From assembly GCF_000963005.1 (NCBI RefSeq), contig NZ_JZHZ01000007.1, positions 544,412 to 608,411 of the forward strand: 64,000 nt of DNA, read 5' to 3'. This stretch comes from Xanthomonas sp. GPE 39 (GTDB lineage: Bacteria; Pseudomonadota; Gammaproteobacteria; Xanthomonadales; Xanthomonadaceae). Both the position numbers and the translations under genes were made by a program. Below the pieces are notes generated by a model. The model was given only the letters and a program-made list of their open reading frames with translations. It ran no database searches and was not told where the DNA came from. This document shows positions 56,261 to 64,000 of this stretch, piece by piece. Position 1 is the stretch's first letter; each line of letters opens with the position of its first letter.

Positions 56261-56632
56261 TCAGCGGCGTCCGATCTGAATCGTGTCCGCTTGTTCCTGC
56301 TCTATTTTGAGCGCAGTGCCGTCCACTGCCTGGTGCATCGCTTGGCGGATGCTGATCTGCCCCTTCACGGCATTGACCGGCATGGGCGCCAGTGTGCTGT
56401 CGCGGTAGACGATCATGCAGCCGGTGGCATGGGCCAGTTGTTGGGAGACTTCATCGAAGCGCCCTGCGGGCAGGTCGTAGGGATGGTCGGGAACCTTGTC
56501 GCACTTGCCGGTGGCCGCAGTGCTGGCGGTTGTCGAGGATGCTGTGGTGGAGGCGTCGCTGGCCGGTTTGCAGCCGGCGAGCAGCGCCATCAGGGCAAGA
56601 CCGCTACAGGCACTGCGCAGGATCACGTTCAT
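56261..56632 (-). CDS. Orphan STN-domain lipoprotein
   Basis: A 123-residue protein with a lipoprotein signal (lipobox LAGC, Cys21), a Ser/Thr/Ala linker (22-42) and, from about residue 55, a stand-alone STN (secretin/TonB short N-terminal) domain: FDEVSQQLAHATGCMIVYRD and QISIRQAMHQAVDGTALKIE are the two characteristic beta-alpha-beta halves. STN domains usually sit at the N terminus of FecA-like receptors and secretins, where they talk to anti-sigma factors. A free lipidated one has no known job; no receptor or sigma gene is next to it. Two cysteines, Cys44 and Cys72, might form a disulfide. Confidence 0.75.
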   Translation of the reverse strand: MNVILRSACSGLALMALLAGCKPASDASTTASSTTASTAATGKCDKVPDHPYDLPAGRFDEVSQQLAHATGCMIVYRDSTLAPMPVNAVKGQISIRQAMHQAVDGTALKIEQEQADTIQIGRR

Positions 56633-56707
56633 GGGATGATTCCTGTAGGAGTGTGATTCGCAGTCTAGAGCGTCTGGCTTAACCCAGCTTGGCTTCGCGG
56701 GTGAGGA

Positions 56708-56738
56708 ATCGTCGAATGCCGCAGTGGCATTCGACGAT
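56708..56738. terminator. 13-bp hairpin after glnS
   Basis: ATCGTCGAATGCC and GGCATTCGACGAT form a perfect 13-bp stem with loop GCAGT. It lies just downstream of glnS (minus strand) and before the STN gene. No T run, but the position fits a glnS terminator. Confidence 0.6.
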
Positions 56739-56773
56739 CAGGATCGCGGCGAGCCGTGTGCGTGTGGGCTCGC

Positions 56774-58528
<1,755 letters not shown>

Positions 58529-58780
58529 GCGCGCTTCAGCGAATCAGTAAAGCGCAAGTTTATAAGTAAAGCGCCGCTTGAGTTGGCCTAGGCTAGCGTG
58601 GGGCTGTCTGTGCGCGTAGGCTCAGGATCAGCCCATCTGAAAGATGCCCGCATGCCGTCTTGCTCTTCTGCCGCTGGCGGCATGCTCTCCTGCGGGTCGG
58701 TATGCCTGCGCCCGCTACCGATCCGTCTGCCGTCGCTCCAGGTTGCCCCTGGATGCTGCCTGGACCGCTGAGGGCCGCAG

Positions 58781-59008
58781 ATGCAGATCGCCTATCGCGC
58801 CCAGCACCTGATCGATGCGCATCTGGCCAAGCATGCGTTGGAGGATGCCGGCATCGTCGCCTTCGTATTCGGTGAAGCGCTGCTTGGTGGTGCTGGCGAG
58901 TTGCCGTTCGGCGTAGTGCAGGTGTGCGTGGCCGATGAGCTGCTCGAAAAGGCGCAGGAAGTGTTGATGGCATTGGGCCTGGGCGGGCAGGTGACGCGAG
59001 CGATGTAA
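58781..59008 (+). CDS. DUF2007 family protein
   Basis: A 75-residue protein with the DUF2007 (putative signal-transducing) fold. The beginning MQIAYRAQHLIDAHLAKHALEDAGI is the diagnostic segment; the rest has FGVVQVCVADELLEKAQEV. Small alpha/beta protein, no membrane part. Function unknown. Placed between glnS and msrA. Confidence 0.82.
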   Translation: MQIAYRAQHLIDAHLAKHALEDAGIVAFVFGEALLGGAGELPFGVVQVCVADELLEKAQEVLMALGLGGQVTRAM

Positions 59009-59158
59009 GTGGGCCGAACCCACGGCAAGAGAGAGCTGCCGCGCTTGATCCACGGCGGCGTCGGCCTGTGTGCATCTCCCAGCTCGGCCATTGCACCTTG
59101 AAAGCCACCCACTCCAGCGCCATCCACGTGGTATCGCCTTGTGTCAGGAGTTCGCCTC

Positions 59159-59809
59159 ATGTTGGGAATCGGTGCCTTCAAGCAGCGCCTGCCGCGCCCG
59201 GGCGAGAGCCTGCCCGGGCGGACGGAACCGCTGCCGCTGCACAACCGTCATTTCGTCAACGCGCATCCGCTGCGCGATGTGTTCGCTGGTCTGCAGCAGG
59301 TGCAGTTCGGCCTTGGTTGCTTCTGGGGTGCCGAGCGTGCCTTCTGGTCGCTGCCAGGCGTGTTCACCACGGCGGTGGGCTATGCCGGTGGGCAGACCCC
59401 GCATCCGACATACCACGAGGTGTGTTCTGGCCAGACTGGCCACACCGAGGCGGTGTTGGTGGTGTTCGATCCCCAGGTGGCGACCTTCGCGCAGTTGTTG
59501 CAGACCTTCTGGCAAAGCCACGATCCGACTCAGGGCATGCGCCAGGGCAACGACCTTGGAACGCAGTACCGCTCGGCGATCTATTGCGCCACGCAGGAAC
59601 AGTACGATGCGGCAATCGCCAGTCGTGATGCCTATCAGCAGCGGCTGCATGCGGCCGGCTATGGCGCGATCACGACCGAGATTCGTGTGCCGGCGCCGCC
59701 GTTCTATTACGCCGAGGACGAACACCAGCAGTATCTTGCAAAGAATCCGGGGGGCTACTGCGGCCTGGGCGGGACCGGCGTCAGTTGTCCGCTTGGTCTT
59801 GAAGTCTGA
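59159..59809 (+). CDS. msrA: Peptide methionine sulfoxide reductase A
   Basis: Repairs S-methionine sulfoxide in proteins. It has 216 residues from the ATG at 59159. The active site is GLGCFWGAE (catalytic Cys), followed by TTAVGYAGG and the TGHTEAV metal-like loop typical of MsrA. The N-terminal 40 residues ([19 protein letters not shown]) are the extension seen in E. coli-type MsrA. The C-terminal [13 protein letters not shown] holds the resolving cysteines. It fits the oxidative-stress genes that follow (oxyR, ahpF), though not in one operon. Confidence 0.94.
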   Translation: MLGIGAFKQRLPRPGESLPGRTEPLPLHNRHFVNAHPLRDVFAGLQQVQFGLGCFWGAERAFWSLPGVFTTAVGYAGGQTPHPTYHEVCSGQTGHTEAVLVVFDPQVATFAQLLQTFWQSHDPTQGMRQGNDLGTQYRSAIYCATQEQYDAAIASRDAYQQRLHAAGYGAITTEIRVPAPPFYYAEDEHQQYLAKNPGGYCGLGGTGVSCPLGLEV

Positions 59810-59934
59810 GCGTCCGCTTCATTGGTGGGTGAGGTGCGGGCTTGCGCAATGTTGGATCCGTCCTTGTGCGTCGAGCGCCATCGCAATGCCGCTGGGCTTG
59901 GTAGACGACGCGGACGATGCAATCGCCCGTGTTG

Positions 59935-59971
59935 AGCGCGAAGCAAACGCAAGTGGCGTTTGCTTCGCGCT
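59935..59971. terminator. 16-bp perfect hairpin between msrA and tal
   Basis: AGCGCGAAGCAAACGC pairs with GCGTTTGCTTCGCGCT across loop AAGTG. It sits between the 3' ends of msrA (+) and the transaldolase gene (-), so it probably ends transcription from both sides. The T run is short. Confidence 0.72.
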
Positions 59972-59993
59972 TATGGCCCAGCGGGCAGCCGGC

Positions 59994-60962
59994 TCAGCCT
60001 GCCAACTTTTGCCGAATCGTCTCGCGTAGCGCTTGCAGATCCTTGGCGAAGGTGTCGATGCCGCTGGTCAGCTTCTCGGTCGCCATTGGATCGGCGGCCA
60101 GGTCGGCGGCGAAGCGTTGCGCGTCGATCAGCGATACGCTGGCACCATCGGCCTGGCCGGGGGAGAGCTTGCGCGGCAGTGGCCCGTGGTCGGCGTCGAG
60201 TTTTTCCAGTAGGTCCGGCGAGATGGTCAAGCGGTCGCAACCGGCCAGCGCTTCGATTTGCGCGGTGGAACGGAACGAGGCACCCATGACCACGGTCGGC
60301 GAGCCGCGCCGTTTGAATTCGGTATAGACGCCGCGCACGAATTGCACGCCCGGGTCTTCGTCGATGCTGGCCGGGGTCTGGCCCTGGGCCACATACCAGT
60401 CGAGGATGCGGCCGACGAAGGGCGAGATCAGGAACGCCCCGGCTTCGGCGCAGGCCAGCGCTTGGGTGCGGTTGAAGATCAGGGTCAGGTTGCAGTCGAT
60501 GCCGTCCTTCTGCAATTGCCGCGCTGCTTCGATACCTTCCCAAGTGGCGGCGACCTTTATAAGAATCCGTTCCTTGGCGATGCCGCGCTCGGCATACATG
60601 GCGATGAATTTATGTGCCTTGGCGATCGTGGCGGCGGTGTCGTGGGCGAGGTCGGCGTCCACTTCGGTGGACACGCGACCGGGCACCAGCGTGCTGAGTC
60701 GGCTGCCGACGCCGATGGTCAGACGGTCGGCGATTTCGTCGACCAGGGCGGCAGGTTCGCCATTTTGGCGGCGCGCCCAGGCCAGCGCCTCGTCGATCAG
60801 GTCGGCATAGACCGGCAGGTCCAGTGCCTTTTTCACCAGGGTTGGGTTGGTGGTGCAGTCCACCGGCTTGAGTCGCTTGATCGCGTCGTAGTCGCCGGTA
60901 TCGGCCACGACCACGGACAATTCGCGCAACTGGGCCAGTTTGGAGGAAGCGGAAGAGGTCAT
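59994..60962 (-). CDS. tal: Transaldolase
   Basis: Moves a dihydroxyacetone unit between sugar phosphates in the pentose phosphate pathway. A protein of 322 residues of the long TalB class. Schiff-base lysine in [11 protein letters not shown], with the signatures [13 protein letters not shown] near residue 35 and [11 protein letters not shown] near 183. Monocistronic, ending at a strong hairpin. Confidence 0.95.
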   Translation of the reverse strand: MTSSASSKLAQLRELSVVVADTGDYDAIKRLKPVDCTTNPTLVKKALDLPVYADLIDEALAWARRQNGEPAALVDEIADRLTIGVGSRLSTLVPGRVSTEVDADLAHDTAATIAKAHKFIAMYAERGIAKERILIKVAATWEGIEAARQLQKDGIDCNLTLIFNRTQALACAEAGAFLISPFVGRILDWYVAQGQTPASIDEDPGVQFVRGVYTEFKRRGSPTVVMGASFRSTAQIEALAGCDRLTISPDLLEKLDADHGPLPRKLSPGQADGASVSLIDAQRFAADLAADPMATEKLTSGIDTFAKDLQALRETIRQKLAG

Positions 60963-61237
60963 CGGTAACTCTCGATACGAGTGAAAAGAAGGCGGATGAC
61001 CTACTACGTTAACGCGCTGCGCGGGTATTGTCGCCGGTGAAGTCCTTCATCGCGGTGACAGGCCGTGATCGCGAGTGTGTGGTGGATGCGTGTCGGTCGC
61101 GTTGGCGCGAGCTGGATGCAGTACAGGCGTGGCGCTGTCTTGCGCGAGGTTGCAGCGTGATGCGCCTGTGCGTGCGAGGTGCTTGTGCAGGCACGCTGGC
61201 ATCGAGGCGATGCCAGCCTGCGCGCGCACCTGGCCGT

Positions 61238-62188
61238 TCAGATGACGGCTTGCCGCGGTGCCGCCGCGTTCGCTTGCGGTGCCAGTACGAACAACTCCTG
61301 CGGCAACGTTTTGAACAGTTGCGCCAGTTGTTGCAGAAACTCGCTCATCGCCGAACTGCGCCGCCACAGCATGGCGATGCGGCGGCTCGGTCCACAACTG
61401 GGATCGAAATTGAGCAGGCGGATGTTGGACGGATTGGCCACCGGCGGCTGTACCGCCAGCAACGGCAGCAGGGTCACGCCGACATTGGCGGCGACCATTT
61501 GTCGCAGCGTTTCCAGGCTGGTGGCCTGGAATTCGGCTTTTTCCGTCGCCCCGGAGAGGTGGCATATGTCCAGTGCCTGATCGCGCAGGCAGTGTCCGTC
61601 TTCGAGCAACAGCAGGCGTTGCGAGTGCAGTGCATCCAGGGTAAGTGGCGCTTGTTGTTCGGCCAGTGGATGTGGGTCCGGGACTGCCAGCACGAAGGGC
61701 TCCTCGAAGAGGAATTCGGCATGCAACTGCTCATCGTGCAGTGGCAGTGCCAGCAGAGCTGCGTCCAGGCGTCCCTCGCGCAGGCGGCTTAGCAGCACGT
61801 CGCTCTTTTCTTCGATCAACAGCAGTTCCAGATGCGGGAAGCGTGTGCGCACCTTCGGGATCACGTGCGGTAACAGGTACGGCCCCAGGGTCGGGAAAAT
61901 GCCCAGGCGCACCGTGCCGGCCTCCGGATCCTGGCTGCGCCGCGCCGCTTCTTTCATCTGCTCGACTTCCGCGACGATGCTGCGCGCACGGCTGGCTGCC
62001 TCGCGCCCTGCTGGGGTCAGCATGACCTTGCGTGGCGCACGCTCCACGAGCGGCACGCCGAGTTCGTCTTCGAGTTTCTTGATCTGTGTGGACAGTGTCG
62101 GTTGGCTGACGAAGCAGGCGGCGGCGGCGCGACCGAAATGCTTGTGATCGGCCAGCGCTACCAGGTATTTGAGATCACGCAGGTTCAT
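61238..62188 (-). CDS. oxyR: Hydrogen peroxide sensor and regulator OxyR
   Basis: A LysR-type activator of the peroxide response. It has 316 residues from the ATG at 62188 (MNLRDLKYLVALADHKHFG); the TTG at 62194 would add two. An N-terminal winged helix-turn-helix binds DNA. The redox pair is in the right place: Cys200 in GHCLRD and Cys209 in DICHL, nine residues apart as in E. coli Cys199 and Cys208. It lies 86 bp after ahpF on the same strand, as in Xanthomonas, where ahpF-oxyR-orfX form one operon. I do not see a clear orfX downstream. Confidence 0.95.
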   Translation of the reverse strand: MNLRDLKYLVALADHKHFGRAAAACFVSQPTLSTQIKKLEDELGVPLVERAPRKVMLTPAGREAASRARSIVAEVEQMKEAARRSQDPEAGTVRLGIFPTLGPYLLPHVIPKVRTRFPHLELLLIEEKSDVLLSRLREGRLDAALLALPLHDEQLHAEFLFEEPFVLAVPDPHPLAEQQAPLTLDALHSQRLLLLEDGHCLRDQALDICHLSGATEKAEFQATSLETLRQMVAANVGVTLLPLLAVQPPVANPSNIRLLNFDPSCGPSRRIAMLWRRSSAMSEFLQQLAQLFKTLPQELFVLAPQANAAAPRQAVI

Positions 62189-62274
62189 CGGCAAGTTCCT
62201 TTGGCACGCACGGCGGAGAGACGGCGCAGAACGGCAGCATAGCCCCGCGCCGTGTGGGAGACGGTGTCAAGGCA

Positions 62275-63864
62275 TCAAGCCGCCTCGGCGATGCCGTTGG
62301 CGACTGGAGCGCTGTGGCGGATCAGGTGGTCGAACGCGCTCAACGCCGCCTTGGAGCCTTCGCCCATGGCGATGATGATCTGCTTGTATGGCACCGTGGT
62401 CGCGTCGCCAGCGGCGAACACGCCTGGCAGCGAGGTCTGGCCGCGCTCGTCGACCACGATTTCGCCGCGTGGCGACAAGGCGACCGTGCCTTGCAGCCAT
62501 TCGGTGTTGGGCAGCAACCCGATCTGCACGAAGATGCCTTCCAGCGCCACGTGATGCACCGAGTTGCCGACACGGTCTTTGTACATCAGGCCGGTGACCT
62601 TCTGGCCGTCGCCGAGCACCTCGGTGCTCTGCGCGTTGACGATGATGTCCACGTTGCCCAGGCTGCGCAGCTTGCGTTGCAGGACGTCGTCGGCGCGCAG
62701 CTTGCTGTCGAATTCGACCAGGGTGACGTGGCTGACGATGCCGGCCAGGTCGATCGCCGCTTCCACGCCGGAGTTGCCGCCGCCGATCACCGCGACGCGC
62801 TTGCCCTTGAACAGCGGGCCATCGCAGTGCGGGCAGTAGGCCACGCCCTTGTTGCGATATTGGTCTTCGCCCGGCACGTTCATTTGCCGCCAGCGTGCGC
62901 CGGTGGACAGGATCACCGTGCGGCTCTTCAGCGATGCGCCATTTGCCAGCTTGATCTCGACCAGCCCGTCGGCTCCGGCCGGAATCAATTGCTCGGCGCG
63001 TTGCAGGCTCATGATGTCCACGTCGTACTGGCGCACATGCTGCTCCAGTGCCGCAGCCATCTTCGGGCCTTCGGTTTCCTGCACCGAAATGAAATTTTCG
63101 ATGGCCATGGTGTCCAGCACCTGACCGCCGAATCGCTCGGCCGCCACGCCGGTGCGGATGCCCTTGCGTGCGGCGTAGATCGCCGCCGCTGCGCCGGCCG
63201 GGCCGCCACCGACCACCAGCACCTCGAATGGCGCCTTGGCCGCGATCACCGCCGCCTCGCGTTTGGCCGCGCCGGTGTCGAGCTTGGCGACGATTTGCTC
63301 CAGGCTCATGCGGCCCTGGTCGAACACTTCGCCGTTGAGGTAGACGGTGGGCACCGACATGATCTGCCGTGCTTGGACCTCGTCCTGGAACAGCGCGCCA
63401 TCGATGGCCACGTGCTGGATGTTCGGGTTCAGCACCGCGGCTAGGTTCAGCGCCTGCACGACGTCCGGGCAGTTCTGGCAAGACAACGAGAAATAGGTTT
63501 CGAAACGGTATTGGCCAGGCAGTTGACGTACCTGCTCGATCAGCTCGGCGGTAGCTTTGGACGGATGTCCGCCGACCTGCAACAGCGCCAGTACCAGCGA
63601 GGTGAATTCATGGCCCATCGGCAGCCCGGCAAAGCGCAGGTGGATGTCCTGACCCGGGCTGTTGAGTGCGAAGGAGGGCGTGCGCTCGTCGCTGTCGCGA
63701 TGCACGTCCAGGGTGATCTTGTCCGAGAGCAGCACCAGTTCTTCGAGCAGATCGAGCATCTCGCGCGATTTGGCGCCATCGTCCACCGAGGCGGCGATAT
63801 GGATGGGGCGCACGACCCGCTCCAGATAGGCTTGCAACTGCGTTTTCAGATCGGTATCCAACAT
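62275..63864 (-). CDS. ahpF: Alkyl hydroperoxide reductase subunit F
   Basis: The NADH-dependent flavoprotein that recharges the peroxiredoxin AhpC. It has 529 residues. The N-terminal domain (1-200) has two thioredoxin-like folds with Cys129-x2-Cys132 (SCQNCPD), the relay to AhpC. The FAD/NADH thioredoxin-reductase part follows, with VVGGGPAG (about 217) and the redox pair Cys344/Cys347 in YCPHCDG. AhpC should be encoded just outside the right edge of the window. Confidence 0.97.
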   Translation of the reverse strand: MLDTDLKTQLQAYLERVVRPIHIAASVDDGAKSREMLDLLEELVLLSDKITLDVHRDSDERTPSFALNSPGQDIHLRFAGLPMGHEFTSLVLALLQVGGHPSKATAELIEQVRQLPGQYRFETYFSLSCQNCPDVVQALNLAAVLNPNIQHVAIDGALFQDEVQARQIMSVPTVYLNGEVFDQGRMSLEQIVAKLDTGAAKREAAVIAAKAPFEVLVVGGGPAGAAAAIYAARKGIRTGVAAERFGGQVLDTMAIENFISVQETEGPKMAAALEQHVRQYDVDIMSLQRAEQLIPAGADGLVEIKLANGASLKSRTVILSTGARWRQMNVPGEDQYRNKGVAYCPHCDGPLFKGKRVAVIGGGNSGVEAAIDLAGIVSHVTLVEFDSKLRADDVLQRKLRSLGNVDIIVNAQSTEVLGDGQKVTGLMYKDRVGNSVHHVALEGIFVQIGLLPNTEWLQGTVALSPRGEIVVDERGQTSLPGVFAAGDATTVPYKQIIIAMGEGSKAALSAFDHLIRHSAPVANGIAEAA

Positions 63865-63944
63865 GGCGGACTCCTGACGTTGGGCAAAGCGAGGGAGAGA
63901 CGCGACTGCCGCATGGGCCGCCGGTCGTCAGACAACTGTGAGGA

Positions 63945-63996
63945 GGGGTGAACCGCAGCCGACAGACACGATGCGCTACCGTCTGCGGTTCACCCC
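63945..63996. promoter_or_regulatory. Long 14-bp hairpin upstream of ahpF (probably in the ahpC-ahpF gap)
   Basis: GGGGTGAACCGCAG (63945-63958) is the exact reverse complement of CTGCGGTTCACCCC (63983-63996). It lies 80 bp upstream of ahpF. If ahpC follows outside the window, this hairpin would sit at the end of the ahpC message and cut read-through into ahpF, giving more AhpC than AhpF. Confidence 0.65.
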
Positions 63997-64000
63997 CACC

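Noticed and set aside
61009-61237. Possible orfX downstream of oxyR
   Set aside because: Known from Xanthomonas at this place, but the frames here are Arg/Thr/His-rich, lack a ribosome site and cannot be matched from memory.
62254-63444. 396-residue plus-strand frame opposite ahpF
   Set aside because: Shadow; AhpF redox motifs are on the minus strand.

Overview
The window reads as a chromosomal segment of a Xanthomonas-type gammaproteobacterium (family Xanthomonadaceae). This rests on family content and gene order: a dnaG / yqeY / rpsU block with tsaD and folB facing away from it, the ahpF-oxyR order known from Xanthomonas, a DUF1820 gene in a rhomboid operon, a short PutA without the ribbon-helix-helix regulator, and high-GC coding sequence. 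Signs of gene loss (an SDR gene reduced to its ends, an IS3 remnant) hint at a lineage with genome erosion such as X. albilineans; that species guess is inference. No CRISPR array, prophage, integron or tRNA gene was seen. Almost the whole window is ordinary core genome.

Layout. 0-5 kb: the 3' end of a 5S rRNA with its terminator, a secreted VNG-repeat beta-solenoid protein, an EnvC-type murein hydrolase activator, and a CtpA/Prc protease. 4-7.7 kb: a minus-strand operon (rhomboid protease, DUF1820, 2-hydroxyacid dehydrogenase) and a FadL porin with a strong terminator. 7.8-11.1 kb: bifunctional putA. 11.3-19.9 kb: the aa3 cytochrome c oxidase region: DUF2244, coxB, coxA, a 43-residue membrane microprotein, ctaG, coxC, an inverted twin-TM gene, SURF1, a Sco-like CxxxC protein, ctaA and ctaB. 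It encodes subunits, copper delivery and heme A synthesis together. 20-28.4 kb: a thioredoxin lipoprotein, an SBF-type transporter, dnaG, a YihY protein, yqeY, rpsU, tsaD and folB.

28.8-36.2 kb: a GH3 beta-glucosidase preceded by a LacI-type operator, then a set that fits murein-peptide salvage: an APC permease, an L-Ala-D/L-Glu epimerase and an NlpC/P60 endopeptidase, with a divergent AmiD-type amidase lipoprotein. 36.2-38.7 kb is the least core-like part: orphan small genes, an AT-rich stretch, an EF-hand secreted protein and a broken IS3 transposase end. 38.8-50.3 kb: a DUF1338 dioxygenase, an M17 aminopeptidase, a HAD phosphatase, an AI-2E/PerM transporter, a YqjD/YqjE-type envelope trio, DegQ/DegP, a lysine/alanine-rich histone H1-like protein, PlsC, an HDOD protein and DUF1456.

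50.5-54.6 kb: glycerol use (glpD-glpF-glpK). 54.7-55.9 kb: the remains of an acidic-sugar (L-fuconate type) pathway, with an SDR gene lacking its middle beside an intact FAH-family hydrolase. 56.2-64 kb: an orphan STN-domain lipoprotein, glnS, DUF2007, msrA, transaldolase, and the peroxide-response pair oxyR and ahpF. A 14-bp hairpin at the right edge probably sits between ahpC (outside the window) and ahpF.
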